Notes under the pieces: generated by a model
Told to the model about the DNA's origin: nothing
What the model saw: only the letters and a program-made list of their open reading frames with translations
Database searches by the model: none
Position numbers and translations under genes: made by a program
Source: Allonocardiopsis opalescens
GTDB lineage: Bacteria > Actinomycetota > Actinomycetes > Streptosporangiales > Streptosporangiaceae
NCBI RefSeq assembly: GCF_003002095.1
Contig: NZ_PVZC01000009.1
Span: forward strand, 328,682 to 392,681
Reading direction: 5' to 3'
DNA length: 64,000 bases
Part shown: positions 43,820 through 53,546 of the stretch, one piece after another
Layout: each line of letters begins with the position of its first letter
How positions within the stretch are numbered: the first letter of the stretch is position 1

Positions 43820-43868
43820 GCCCCTTAACGTCCCATACGTTCCGCAAAACGAAAAGGACGTTGAAGAT
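43820..43868 (-). promoter_or_regulatory. operator/promoter candidate of the gentisate operon
   Basis: Between bioB and the hydroxylase start. TTCCGCA at 43840-43846 lies in ACGTTCCGCAAAACGAA, an IclR-like imperfect dyad. Outer arms AACGTCC and GGACGTT bracket it. The same core recurs before the ABC transporter operon. Confidence 0.4.
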
Positions 43869-43895
43869 ACTTCTGCTATGTCGAAGAAATACCGG

Positions 43896-44969
43896 TCAGG
43901 TGTTGGGCGGCAGCTCCGTTCCGGCGCCGCGGCGGCGCACCGCGACCAGGTCGTGCCGGGCCTGCGGCAGGGTGCGCTCGGCCGCGCCCTCCACCGTGAA
44001 CCCGGCATCGGCGATCATCTGCCGGTCGTCGGCGCCCGGCTGCCCCTCGCTGGTGAGGTAGTCGCCGAGGAAGACGGAGTTGGCCAGGTGCAGCGCCAGC
44101 GGCTGGAGGGAGCGCAGGTGGATCTCCCGGCCGCCCGACAGCCGCACCTCCACATCGGGGAAGCAGAAGCGGAACAGCGCCAGCACGCGCAGGCAGCGCT
44201 CCGGGGTGAGCTCCCAGGTGCCGGCCAGCGGGGTGCCCTCCATCGGGATCAGGAAGTTCACCGGCACGGAGTCCGGGTCCAGCTCGCGCAGCGCGAAGGC
44301 CATGTCGACGATGTCGTCGTCGGACTCGCCCATGCCCACGATCGCGCCCGAGCACGGCGACAGCCCGCCCGCCGCCGCCCGCCGCACCGTGTCCACCCGG
44401 TCGGCGAAGGTGTGGGTGGAGCAGATGTCGGCGTAGCGCTCCGCACTGGTGTTGAGGTTGTGGTTGTAGGCGTGCGCCCCGGCCTCGCGCAGCCGCTCGG
44501 CCTGCCCCTCGGTCAGCAGCCCCAGGCAGACGCAGACCTCCACCTCGGGATGCTCGCCCTTGATCGCCCCGATCGTCTCGCCGACCCGGCGGATGTCGCG
44601 CTCGCCGGGCCCGCGCCCGCTGGCCACCAGGCAGACCCGCTTGGCGCCCGCCCGCACCGCCTGGCCGGCCGTCGCCGCCGCCTCGGCCGGGCTGATCCAG
44701 GAGTACTTCAGGATGTCGGAGCCCGAGCCCAGCCGCTGCGAGCAGTACGAGCAGTCCTCGGGGCACAGCCCGCTCTTGAGGTTGATGAGGGTGTTCAGCT
44801 TCACCCGGCGGCCGAAGAAGTGCCGCCGGACCCGGAAGGCCGCCGCGACCACGTCGAACACGTCGAAGTCGTCGGGGCGCAGCAGCGCCAGCGCCTCCTC
44901 CCGGGTGGGGGCTTCACGGCGCAGGGACTTGTCCACCAGCTGATCCAGCCGGTCCAGGGTGTCGACCAT
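43896..44969 (-). CDS. bioB: biotin synthase
   Basis: Radical SAM enzyme that inserts sulfur into dethiobiotin. It has 357 residues. The 4Fe-4S motif is [14 protein letters not shown] with Cys69, Cys73 and Cys76. [15 protein letters not shown] and [20 protein letters not shown] are further family segments. The ATG at 44969 ([10 protein letters not shown]) is chosen because upstream codons are unrelated. There are no other bio genes in the window, so it is a single-gene locus here. Confidence 0.96.
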   Translation of the reverse strand: MVDTLDRLDQLVDKSLRREAPTREEALALLRPDDFDVFDVVAAAFRVRRHFFGRRVKLNTLINLKSGLCPEDCSYCSQRLGSGSDILKYSWISPAEAAATAGQAVRAGAKRVCLVASGRGPGERDIRRVGETIGAIKGEHPEVEVCVCLGLLTEGQAERLREAGAHAYNHNLNTSAERYADICSTHTFADRVDTVRRAAAGGLSPCSGAIVGMGESDDDIVDMAFALRELDPDSVPVNFLIPMEGTPLAGTWELTPERCLRVLALFRFCFPDVEVRLSGGREIHLRSLQPLALHLANSVFLGDYLTSEGQPGADDRQMIADAGFTVEGAAERTLPQARHDLVAVRRRGAGTELPPNT

Positions 44970-45058
44970 GCCGCCAGTCTCCCCCGGCGGCGTCGAACGG
45001 GGATAGGCGCGCCGCCGACAACACCGGCCCGCCCGCCCTTGTCGCCGCCGTGCACGGC

Positions 45059-45973
45059 TCAGCCCGGCGGCGCCGCCACGGGCTCGCCCTCGACCACCGC
45101 GCAGGCCGCCGCGACGAAGGCGGCCAGCTCCCGCGAGCGCGACGCCTCCGGCCACGCCAGCCCCACCACACTCGGGCTGGCGTCCGCCACCGGGCGGCTG
45201 ACCACGTCCGGACGCGCGTACCCGGCCACGTCGGACTCCGGCAGCAGCGCGACCGCCTGGCCCAGCGCCACCACCTCCAGCAGCTGCGCGGAGTCGTCCA
45301 CCGGCGGGCCCGGCGGCGCGGGCGGCAGCGGGCCGCCCGGGCCCGCCGGGCGGTCGCGCCCCGACCAGTAGGCCGCCGACGCGGCGTCGGACCCGCTCCA
45401 GTACGGGAACGGCTCCCCGGACAGGTCGGCCAGCCGCAGCACCTCGCACCCCGCCAGCCGGTGCCCCGACGGCAGCACCGCGACCCTCGGCTCCTCCACC
45501 AGCGGCTGGAAGTCCAGGCCCCGGCGCGGGAACGGCAGGTGCACCAGCGCGGCGTCGGCGGTGCCGCCGAGCAGCATCCGGGTCTGCTCGCCCCAGCCGC
45601 TCACCACCACCTCCACCGAACCGCCCCGGGCCCGGTAGGCGTCCGTGATCGCGGTCAGCAGCGCGGCGTCGCCCTTGGAGGTGACCACCAGGCCGCCCGG
45701 ACGCGCCCCGGCCCTGACGGTGCGGGCCACCGCCGCGTCGGCCGCCTCCAGCGCCACCCGCGCCTGGTCCAGCAGCACGCCGCCCGCGCGGGTCAGCGCC
45801 ACCCGCCGGGTGCTGCGCTCCAGCAGCCGCACACCCAGCCGCGCCTCCAGCCGCCGCACCGCCTGCGACAGCGGCGGCTGCGCGATCCCCAGCCGCTCGG
45901 CCGCCCGGCCGAAGTGCAGCTCCTCGGCGACCGCGACGAAATAGCGGAGTTCCCGCAGCTCCACACCGCTCAT
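45059..45973 (-). CDS. LysR-family transcriptional regulator
   Basis: A 304-residue regulator. The N-terminal HTH has [20 protein letters not shown] and [20 protein letters not shown]. The effector domain includes [20 protein letters not shown] and [21 protein letters not shown] Pro/Gly-rich loop interrupts the second half ([15 protein letters not shown]). It is divergent from an SDR gene 70 bp away, the classic arrangement for LysR control of the neighbour. Confidence 0.92.
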   Translation of the reverse strand: MSGVELRELRYFVAVAEELHFGRAAERLGIAQPPLSQAVRRLEARLGVRLLERSTRRVALTRAGGVLLDQARVALEAADAAVARTVRAGARPGGLVVTSKGDAALLTAITDAYRARGGSVEVVVSGWGEQTRMLLGGTADAALVHLPFPRRGLDFQPLVEEPRVAVLPSGHRLAGCEVLRLADLSGEPFPYWSGSDAASAAYWSGRDRPAGPGGPLPPAPPGPPVDDSAQLLEVVALGQAVALLPESDVAGYARPDVVSRPVADASPSVVGLAWPEASRSRELAAFVAAACAVVEGEPVAAPPG

Positions 45974-46043
45974 ATCCACCGAGTCTAAATCCGGGCCCAA
46001 ACGGTATTTCCGTGCCGGCGGGCCCCGCTGGTGGAGTGGCGGC

Positions 46044-46874
46044 ATGACCGAACCGACAGTGCGGGCCACGCCCGCCACCGACTCCCACCGCGGCCAGATC
46101 GCGCTCGTCACCGGCGCCAACAAGGGGATCGGCCGCCAGATCGCGGGCCGGCTGGCCGACCTGGGCATGACCGTCTACCTGGGGGCGCGCGACACCGAGC
46201 GCGGCACCAAGGCGGCGGCCGAGCTCAGCGCCGAGGCGCCGGCCCGCGACGTGCGCTTCGTCCGGCTGGACGTCACCGACCCGCAGACCGCCGCCGCCGC
46301 GGCCGAGCTGATCGGCCGCGCGCACGGGCGCCTGGACGCGCTCGTCAACAACGCGGGCATCAACCCCGAGGGCGGCACGCCCCCCACCGAGGTCGGCCTG
46401 GACCTGCTGCGCCGCGGCTTCGAGACGAACGTCTTCGGCGCCGTCACCGTCACCAACGCCATGCTGCCGCTGCTGCGGGCCGCCCAGGCGGCGCGGGTGG
46501 TCAACATGAGCAGCGAACTGGGCTCCCTCACCCTGGCCGCCGACCCCGGCCACCTGGTCGCCGGCCGGCGGCTGCTGGTGTACAACTCCGCCAAGGCGGC
46601 GCTCAACTCCATCACCCTCATCTACGCCAACGAGCTGCGCGGCGACGGGATCATGGTCAACGCGGCCAACCCGGGCTACTGCGCCACCGACCTCAACGGC
46701 CACCGCGGCGTGCTCAGCGCCGAGCAGGGCGCCGCGGTGCCGGCGGAGCTGGCCGCGCTGCCCCCCGGCGGCCCCACCGGCCGTTTCGTCGGTGACCGCA
46801 GCCCCGAGGGCACCTCGGTGGCGTCGTCGTCCTTCGGGGAGCGCATCGGCTCGGGGGCGGAGGTGCCGTGGTGA
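46044..46874 (+). CDS. short-chain dehydrogenase/reductase, LysR-controlled
   Basis: A 276-residue classical SDR. The cofactor motif is [18 protein letters not shown], then [14 protein letters not shown], the catalytic Ser in [13 protein letters not shown] and the Tyr-Lys pair in [20 protein letters not shown], followed by [21 protein letters not shown] preference is likely because of the ARDTERG stretch. The carbonyl-reductase-like pattern resembles plant-type SDRs. The substrate is unknown; the divergent LysR probably regulates it. Confidence 0.9.
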   Translation: MTEPTVRATPATDSHRGQIALVTGANKGIGRQIAGRLADLGMTVYLGARDTERGTKAAAELSAEAPARDVRFVRLDVTDPQTAAAAAELIGRAHGRLDALVNNAGINPEGGTPPTEVGLDLLRRGFETNVFGAVTVTNAMLPLLRAAQAARVVNMSSELGSLTLAADPGHLVAGRRLLVYNSAKAALNSITLIYANELRGDGIMVNAANPGYCATDLNGHRGVLSAEQGAAVPAELAALPPGGPTGRFVGDRSPEGTSVASSSFGERIGSGAEVPW

Positions 46875-46896
46875 CCGGCACGGCGTGAGCGGGCTC

Positions 46897-46931
46897 GCGG
46901 CCCGGCCGGGGACGGTTCCCGGCCGGGCCGC
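46897..46931. terminator. bidirectional hairpin terminator
   Basis: A perfect 14-bp stem, GCGGCCCGGCCGGG and its complement, with a GACGGTT loop. It lies between the convergent SDR and hypothetical genes. Confidence 0.75.
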
Positions 46932-46935
46932 GGCA

Positions 46936-47460
46936 TCACCGGGCGGCCCGCGGCCCGGCCGGGGCCGTGTGCAGCGACAGCCGCAGCTCGCCGCCGTCGA
47001 CCAGGCAGTCCACCGGGTTCTGGTAGCCGCCGGACTCGCAGACGATGTCGTGCAGGCCGAGCGAGGCGACCACGCCGGCCGCCACCGTGATGCGGCGCAG
47101 CCGCCCGGTGTACTCGCGGTAGTCGCACGACAGCGGCTCGGGACGGGGGCCGGGCTCGTCGAACAGGCTCCAGCTCAGCCGGACGCTCACCCGCGCGTGG
47201 TGCTGGTCGAAGCGGAGCAGCTCGCGGTAGCCGGCCAGGGCCCGCTGCGCCTCGGCCAGCAGGTCGGCGGTGCCCAGGATCCGGTACACCTCGGCGGCGG
47301 GCAGGGTGGGGGCCGCGGTGCGGGCGATCACGGCGCCGTCGTAGCCGCTGGCGTCGGCGGTGATGATCGCGGTGCGCAGCCGCGAACGCAATCGGCGGAG
47401 GTTGGACTCGGTCTGCTGGATCTGCTCGGTAAGCCGCTCGACATCGGTCAACGCTGTCAT
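46936..47460 (-). CDS. hypothetical protein
   Basis: A 174-residue soluble protein, not recognised. The N-terminal helix [20 protein letters not shown] could form a short coiled coil. The C-terminal part alternates strands: [36 protein letters not shown] and [10 protein letters not shown]. The ATG at 47460 has a GGAGG site. Confidence 0.7.
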   Translation of the reverse strand: MTALTDVERLTEQIQQTESNLRRLRSRLRTAIITADASGYDGAVIARTAAPTLPAAEVYRILGTADLLAEAQRALAGYRELLRFDQHHARVSVRLSWSLFDEPGPRPEPLSCDYREYTGRLRRITVAAGVVASLGLHDIVCESGGYQNPVDCLVDGGELRLSLHTAPAGPRAAR

Positions 47461-47769
47461 CGGTACCCCACCTCCAGGCGCACAGGCACATGGCCGCCGG
47501 CGGGTCCCTCCACCCGTCGCGGGCGCCATCAACAATGGAAACTCCGTGAAGTCGGGGTGTCCAGACGGTTGCGGGAGAGGCTTGCGTCACCGCCGCTCCG
47601 CGCCGCCGCCGCGCCACCAGGACTGCGGCGCACGAACACCGCGGGATAAGGGAACACGGCGGCGAAGGAAGCGGCTCGGTGCTTTCTTGGGGGTGCCCGG
47701 TTGCCTAGTTTTGAAGCATTGCACTCCCCCACGGTCGAACCACCGGCCGAGCGACCGACGAGGAGCCTC
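47461..47769. other. intergenic region before glgX
   Basis: About 310 bp between the divergent hypothetical gene and glgX. It should hold both promoters. GAGGAG directly precedes the glgX ATG. No RNA or short gene is evident. Confidence 0.5.
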
Positions 47770-49929
47770 ATGCGGCCCTGGCCCGGATCCTTCTACCCCC
47801 TGGGCGCCAGCTACGACGGCACCGGCACCAACTTCGCCCTCTACTCGGAGATGGCCGACCGGGTCGAGCTGTGCCTGTTCGACGACGCCGGCCGGCAGAC
47901 CGACAGCTGCGTGCTGGCGGAGGTCGACGGCGGCGTGCACCACGGCTACCTTCCCGGCGTCGCCCCCGGCCAGCGCTACGGCTACCGGGTCCACGGGCCC
48001 TACAACCCCGCCAGAGGGCAGCGCTGCGATCCCAGCAAGCTGCTGATCGACCCCTACGCCAAGGCCATCGACGGCGGCGTCGACTGGGACCCGTCCGTCT
48101 ACAGCTACCGCTTCGGCGCCGAGGACCAGCGCAACCAGGACGACTCCGCCGCGCACGTCCCCAAGTCCGTGGTGATCAACCCCTTCTTCGACTGGGCCAA
48201 CGACCGCTCGCCCAACACCCCCTACAACGAGACGGTCATCTACGAGGCGCACGTGCGCGGCCTCACCCTGCGCCACCCCGACGTGCCCGCCGAACTGCGC
48301 GGCACCTACGCCGGGCTGGCGCACCCGGCCGTCGTGGAGCACCTCAAGCGGCTGGGGGTGACGGCGGTCGAGCTGATGCCGGTGCACCACTTCCTCACCG
48401 ACCACACCCTCGCCAAGAAGGGCCTGCGCAACTACTGGGGCTACAACACCATCGGCTTCTTCGCCCCGCACGACCGCTACGCCGCGATGGGCGCCCCCGG
48501 CAACCAGGTGCCGGAGTTCAAGGCCATGGTCAAGGAGCTGCACGCCGCCGGCATCGAGGTCATCCTGGACGTGGTCTACAACCACACCGCCGAGGGCAAC
48601 CACCTCGGCCCCACCCTCAGCCTGCGCGGCATCGACAACCAGCAGTACTACCGGCTGGTCGACGACGACCCGCGCTACTACATGGACTACACCGGCACCG
48701 GCAACTCGCTGAACGCGCGCAGCCCGCACACCCTCCAGCTCATCATGGACTCGCTGCGCTACTGGGTCACCGAGATGCACGTCGACGGCTTCCGCTTCGA
48801 CCTCGCCGCCACCCTCGCCCGCGAGTTCTACGACGTCGACCGGCTGAGCGCCTTCTTCGACCTGGTCCAGCAGGACCCCGTCATCTGCCAGGTCAAGCTG
48901 ATCGCCGAGCCCTGGGACGTCGGCCCCGGCGGCTACCAGGTCGGCAACTTCCCCGCCCTGTGGACGGAGTGGAACGGCAAGTACCGCGACACCGTCCGCG
49001 ACTTCTGGCGCGGCGAGCCCTCCACCCTCGGCGAGTTCGCCTCCCGCATCACCGGCTCCTCCGACCTCTACCAGGACGACGGCCGCCGCCCCTTCGCCTC
49101 AATCAACTTCGTCACCGCCCACGACGGCTTCACCCTCAACGACCTCGTCTCCTACAACGACAAGCACAACGAGGCCAACGGCGAGGGCAACCGCGACGGC
49201 GCCGACGACAACCGCTCCTGGAACTGCGGTGTCGAGGGCCCGACCGACGACGAGGAGGTGAACCGGCTGCGCGCCCGCCAGCGCAGGAACCTGCTGGCCA
49301 CCCTGCTGCTCTCCCAGGGCGTGCCGATGCTGCTGCACGGCGACGAGATCGGCCGCACCCAGCAGGGCAACAACAACGCCTACTGCCAGGACACCGAGCT
49401 GTCGTGGATGGACTGGTCGCTGCTGGAGCGCAATGCCGACCTGATGGCCTTCACCGGCGCCGTCACCGAGCTGCGCCGCAGCCACCCCGTCTTCCGGCGG
49501 CGCCGCTTCTTCGTCGGCCGCCCGGTCCGCAAGGGCACCGAGCTGCGCGACATCGCCTGGTTCACGCCCGCCGCCGAGGAGATGACCGAGCGCGACTGGG
49601 ACTCCGGCTTCGGCCGCTGCGTGGTGGTCTTCCTCAACGGCGACGAGATCAACGACCTGGACGCCCGCGGCGAGCGGGTGCGCGACGACTCCTTCCTGCT
49701 GTGTTTCAACGCGCACTACCAGGACATCGAGGCCACCATGCCAGAACCCGGCTACGGCACCGAGTGGGCGGTGGTCCTCGACACCGCCACCGGCGAGGTC
49801 TCCGCCGGCACCGGCGCGGCCGCCGCGGCGGCCGCCGCCGCCCCGGCCCGCACCGTCAAGGCCAAGGGCACCCTCACCCTGCCGGCCCGCTCCCTCATCG
49901 TGCTCCAGCGCACCGGGGAGCCCCAGTGA
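47770..49929 (+). CDS. glgX: glycogen debranching enzyme
   Basis: GH13 isoamylase-type enzyme that hydrolyses alpha-1,6 branches of limit dextrins. It has 719 residues. The N-terminal CBM48-like domain starts [20 protein letters not shown]. The barrel has [53 protein letters not shown] (catalytic Asp), [18 protein letters not shown] (Glu) and [20 protein letters not shown]. The C terminus has an Ala run. ATG 47770 is favoured over a TTG at 47701. Its stop overlaps treY (GTGA), linking glycogen breakdown to trehalose synthesis. Confidence 0.96.
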   Translation: MRPWPGSFYPLGASYDGTGTNFALYSEMADRVELCLFDDAGRQTDSCVLAEVDGGVHHGYLPGVAPGQRYGYRVHGPYNPARGQRCDPSKLLIDPYAKAIDGGVDWDPSVYSYRFGAEDQRNQDDSAAHVPKSVVINPFFDWANDRSPNTPYNETVIYEAHVRGLTLRHPDVPAELRGTYAGLAHPAVVEHLKRLGVTAVELMPVHHFLTDHTLAKKGLRNYWGYNTIGFFAPHDRYAAMGAPGNQVPEFKAMVKELHAAGIEVILDVVYNHTAEGNHLGPTLSLRGIDNQQYYRLVDDDPRYYMDYTGTGNSLNARSPHTLQLIMDSLRYWVTEMHVDGFRFDLAATLAREFYDVDRLSAFFDLVQQDPVICQVKLIAEPWDVGPGGYQVGNFPALWTEWNGKYRDTVRDFWRGEPSTLGEFASRITGSSDLYQDDGRRPFASINFVTAHDGFTLNDLVSYNDKHNEANGEGNRDGADDNRSWNCGVEGPTDDEEVNRLRARQRRNLLATLLLSQGVPMLLHGDEIGRTQQGNNNAYCQDTELSWMDWSLLERNADLMAFTGAVTELRRSHPVFRRRRFFVGRPVRKGTELRDIAWFTPAAEEMTERDWDSGFGRCVVVFLNGDEINDLDARGERVRDDSFLLCFNAHYQDIEATMPEPGYGTEWAVVLDTATGEVSAGTGAAAAAAAAAPARTVKAKGTLTLPARSLIVLQRTGEPQ

Positions 49930-52316
49930 ACGGCGGCGTGAGCGGCGGCGTGAGCGGCGGCGTCCCCGCCTCCACCTACCGCTTGCAGCTGCGCTCGGGC
50001 TTCGGCCTCGACGACGCCGCCGAGGTGGTCGACTACCTGGAGCGGCTGGGCGTGGACGCCGTCTACACCTCGCCGCTGCTGGCCGCCGCGCCCGGCTCCA
50101 CCCACGGCTACGACGTGGTCGACACCGGCCGCACCTGCGACGGTCTCGGCGGCGACGCCGCGCGCCGCGCCCTGGTCAAGCGGCTGCGCGGCGCCGGGAT
50201 GCGGCTGGTGGTCGACATCGTCCCCAACCACATGTCCGTCGCCGTCCCCGCCGCCAACCCCTGGTGGTGGGACGTGCTGCGGCTGGGCGCCGGATCGCCC
50301 TTCGCCCACTACTTCGACATCGACTGGGACCGCGGCCCGCTGCTGGTGCCGGTGCTCGGCGACGACGGCGACGGCGGCGCGGCCGCCCTCGCCGAACTGC
50401 GGCTGGACGGCGACCGCCTCGCCTACTACGACCACCGCTTCCCGCTCGCCCCGGGCACCGCTCCGGCCGACGGCTCCACCTCGCCCGACGCCGTGCGCGC
50501 GGCGCACGAGCGCCAGCACTACCGGCTGGTGTCCTGGCGGCGCGGCAACACCGAGCTGAACTACCGCCGCTTCTTCGACATCACCACCCTGGCCGCCGTG
50601 CGGGTGGAGGACCCCGAGGTCTTCGCCGCCGCCCACACCGAGATCCTGCGCTGGGTGGAGGCCGGCGAGGTCGACGGGCTGCGGGTGGACCACCCCGACG
50701 GCCTCACCGACCCCGGCGGCTACACCCGCATGCTGCGCGCCGCCGCCCCCGGCCAGTGGATCGTGGTGGAGAAGATCCTCGGCCCCGGCGAGGAGCTGCC
50801 CGCCACCTGGCCCGTGCACGGCACCACCGGCTACGACGCGCTGCGCGACATCGGCGCCGTCTTCGTCGACCCCGCCGGGCGCGACCCCCTCACCGCGCTC
50901 GCCCGCCGGCACGGCGTCCCCACCGACCCCGAGCGGGAGGAGTACGAGGCGCGGCTGCTGGCCGCCACCACCGTGCTCTGCGCCGAGGTGCGCCGCATCG
51001 CCCGGCTGGTGCCGCCCGCCGTGCAGTCCGACCGCGCCGAGCGGGCGGTCGCCGTGCTGCTGGCCTGCTTCCCCGTCTACCGCTCCTACCTGGCCGACGG
51101 CCGCGCCGCGCCGCTCACCGAGGCGCTGCGCACCGCCCGCATCCGCCACCCCGACCTCGCCGACGCCTTCGACCAGCTCGCCGCCCTGCTGCGCGCCGAC
51201 CCCCTGGGCGAGCTCGCCGAGCGCATCCAGCAGACCTCGGGCATGGTGATGGCCAAGGGCGTCGAGGACACCGCCTTCTACCGGCTGAACGCCTTCGTCG
51301 CCCTCAACGAGGTCGGCGGCGACCCCGCCCGCTTCGGCCTCGACGACCCCGCCGAGTTCCACCGCACCAGCGCCGCCCGCGAAGCCGCCGCCCCCGCCAC
51401 CATGACCGCGCTGTCCACCCACGACACCAAGCGCTCCGAGGACGTGCGCGCCCGGCTCGCGGTGCTCACCGAACTCGCCGACGAGGCCGCCGGCGCCATC
51501 GGCCGCTGGTCGCGGCGGACCGGACTGCCCGAACCCTCCCTGGACCTGCTCGCCTGGCAGACCCTGCTGGGCGCCTGGCCCATCGACGCCGACCGGCTGC
51601 GCGGCTACCTGCTCAAGGCCGCCAAGGAGGCCAAGCTCGCCACCTCCTGGATCGAGCCCGACACCGCCTTCGAGGAAGAGGTCGCCGCCTGGCCCGAGCG
51701 GGTGCTCGGCGACGCCGAACTCGTCGGCGAGATCGAGGTGCTGGTCGAGCGGATCACCCCGCCCGGCTGGTCCAACGCGCTCGGCCAGAAGCTGCTCCAG
51801 CTCGCCGGGCCCGGGGTGCCCGACGTCTACCAGGGCACCGAGCTGTGGGACCACTCCCTGGTCGACCCCGACAACCGGCGCCCCGTCGACTACGCGCTGC
51901 GCCGCGAACTGCTCGACCGGCTCGACGCCGGCCTGGTGCCCGAACTGGACGCCACCGGCGCCGCGAAGCTGCACCTGGTCCGGCACGTCCTGCGGCTGCG
52001 GCGCGAGCGGCCCGGCCTGTTCACCGGCTACCTGCCGCTGCCCGCCGACGGCCCCGCCGCCCGGCACGCCGTCGCCTTCGCCCGCGGCCGCGAGCCGGGG
52101 GTGGTGGCGGTGGCCACCCGGCTGCCCGTCGGACTGGCCGCCTCCGGCGGCTGGCGCGGCACCGTGCTCCCGCTGCCGCCGGGCGGCTGGACCGACGTCC
52201 TCACCGGCCGGCCCGCCGCTCCCCCCGGCCCCGGCGTCCCGCGGCCGCCCGTCGCGCTCCTCGCCGAACTGCTCGACCGCTACCCCGTCGCCCTCCTGGT
52301 CCGGGACGGCGCGTGA
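49926..52316 (+). CDS. treY: malto-oligosyltrehalose synthase
   Basis: Converts the reducing end of maltooligosaccharides to an alpha,alpha-1,1 linkage. It has 796 residues. Segments of the family: [120 protein letters not shown] and [20 protein letters not shown]. The GTG at 49926 overlaps the glgX stop. The start has a [11 protein letters not shown] repeat. The partner treZ lies at 53.5 kb, beyond an antisense SDR. Confidence 0.96.
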   Translation: MNGGVSGGVSGGVPASTYRLQLRSGFGLDDAAEVVDYLERLGVDAVYTSPLLAAAPGSTHGYDVVDTGRTCDGLGGDAARRALVKRLRGAGMRLVVDIVPNHMSVAVPAANPWWWDVLRLGAGSPFAHYFDIDWDRGPLLVPVLGDDGDGGAAALAELRLDGDRLAYYDHRFPLAPGTAPADGSTSPDAVRAAHERQHYRLVSWRRGNTELNYRRFFDITTLAAVRVEDPEVFAAAHTEILRWVEAGEVDGLRVDHPDGLTDPGGYTRMLRAAAPGQWIVVEKILGPGEELPATWPVHGTTGYDALRDIGAVFVDPAGRDPLTALARRHGVPTDPEREEYEARLLAATTVLCAEVRRIARLVPPAVQSDRAERAVAVLLACFPVYRSYLADGRAAPLTEALRTARIRHPDLADAFDQLAALLRADPLGELAERIQQTSGMVMAKGVEDTAFYRLNAFVALNEVGGDPARFGLDDPAEFHRTSAAREAAAPATMTALSTHDTKRSEDVRARLAVLTELADEAAGAIGRWSRRTGLPEPSLDLLAWQTLLGAWPIDADRLRGYLLKAAKEAKLATSWIEPDTAFEEEVAAWPERVLGDAELVGEIEVLVERITPPGWSNALGQKLLQLAGPGVPDVYQGTELWDHSLVDPDNRRPVDYALRRELLDRLDAGLVPELDATGAAKLHLVRHVLRLRRERPGLFTGYLPLPADGPAARHAVAFARGREPGVVAVATRLPVGLAASGGWRGTVLPLPPGGWTDVLTGRPAAPPGPGVPRPPVALLAELLDRYPVALLVRDGA

Positions 52317-52519
52317 CGAAGGCGATCGGTGGCGGCCCGGGACGCGCCCCCCTGCGTCCGTGCGGTGGCCCGGTGATCCGTGAGGGGCGCGCTCGCGCCT
52401 GGACGGACGAGGAGGAAGCGCAGCGACCGGCGGGGAGGGCGGCTCTTCCCCGGGGACACCCCGGACCCCTGGCGACGAGCGCGAGGCGCGCCGAACAGCC
52501 GCGCTCGGCGCGGCGGAAA

Positions 52520-53314
52520 CTACACCGCGAGACCGCCGTCCACCGCGATCGCGGCCCCGGTGATGTACCGGCCGCCGGGGCCCGCCAGGTGCACCACGGT
52601 GGCGGCGACGTCGTCGGGGGTCCCGTAGCGCCCCATCACGGTCAGGCCGCGCTGGAACTCGGCGCCGGGCCCGTCGGCCGGGTTCATATCGGTGTCGATC
52701 GGCCCCGGGTGGACCACGTTGGCGGTGACGCCGAGCGGCCCCAGCTCCCTGGCCAGCCCCTTCGTCATCCCCACCATGGCGGTCTTGCTCAGCGCGTACA
52801 GGGTCGCGCCGGGGAAGGCGACCCGGTCGGCCAGGCAGCTGCCGATGGTCACGATCCGGCCGCCCACGCCCAGGTGGCGGGCTGCCGCCCGCGAGGCGGC
52901 GAAGGGCGCGTGCACGTTGACCGCCAGCATCCGCTCAACGTCGGCCGTCAGCACCTGGTCCAGGGGAGCGATCAGCCCCATCCCCGCATTGTTGACCAGC
53001 ACGTCCAGCCGACCGAAGGCGGCCGCCACGTGGTCCACCGCCGCCGCGACCGCCTGCGGGTCCGCCGCGTCAGCCCGCACCGCCAGCGCCCGCCGGCCGT
53101 AGGACTCCACCTCCTTGGCCACCCGCCCGGCCGCCTCGGCGCCCTCGCGGTAGGTGACCGCCACGTCCGCGCCGGCCTCGGCCAGCCGGACCGCCACCGC
53201 CGCCCCGATGCCCCGGCTGCCGCCCGTCACCAGGGCGGCCCTGCCGTACAGGGGCGGAACCTTCGTCGCGGAGTCCGGCCGCCCGGCCGACTCCGCCGTC
53301 GTCGTCTCTGTCAT
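52520..53314 (-). CDS. short-chain dehydrogenase/reductase
   Basis: A 264-residue classical SDR. It has ALVTGGSRGIGAAVAVRLAE, VDHVAAAFGRLDVLVNNAGM, the catalytic Ser in VTIGSCLADR and the YALSKTAM Tyr-Lys pair, ending GRYITGAAIAVDGGLAV. It is antisense between treY and treZ, which usually adjoin, so it may be an insertion into a treYZ locus. The intact actives and normal codon use suggest function. The substrate is unknown. Confidence 0.92.
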   Translation of the reverse strand: MTETTTAESAGRPDSATKVPPLYGRAALVTGGSRGIGAAVAVRLAEAGADVAVTYREGAEAAGRVAKEVESYGRRALAVRADAADPQAVAAAVDHVAAAFGRLDVLVNNAGMGLIAPLDQVLTADVERMLAVNVHAPFAASRAAARHLGVGGRIVTIGSCLADRVAFPGATLYALSKTAMVGMTKGLARELGPLGVTANVVHPGPIDTDMNPADGPGAEFQRGLTVMGRYGTPDDVAATVVHLAGPGGRYITGAAIAVDGGLAV

Positions 53315-53396
53315 GCCTCCATGCTGGCCGCGCCCGCGGCGCGGCGCTGGCGGCGGTCGGACACGGCGGTGGCCCATACCCGACGCCGAAGTGAAG

Positions 53397-53523
53397 GATC
53401 GACCACGTTCGGCGCGCGCCGGTGTCTGGACTGACGGAGGCGCATCGCGACGAAGTCGTGATGCGCCGGAGGAGGGAAGACAGCGGGTCTGAGCGCGCCG
53501 AACCGCCGCGCCGAAGGCGCGGC
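53397..53523 (-). repeat. long inverted repeat, left copy (A)
   Basis: About 127 bp whose reverse complement matches 56395-56523 with only a handful of differences (for example GCTCAG against GCTTAG, and GAACGTGG against GAACATGG). It contains a 13-bp hairpin, GGCGCATCGCGAC with GTCGTGATGCGCC, and the CGGTGTCTGGACTGACGG word. It sits in the divergent promoter gap before treZ. Confidence 0.9.
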
Positions 53524-53546
53524 CGGAAAGAACGGATGGTGATGCG

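Noticed and set aside
41364..43847. Very long frames on both strands over the gentisate genes
   Set aside because: Arg/Ala/Pro/Gly-rich shadows with no family motifs; the dioxygenase and hydroxylase explain the region.
49752..52067. A 771-codon antisense frame over treY
   Set aside because: Gly/Val/Gln-rich shadow translation; treY motifs are intact on the plus strand.
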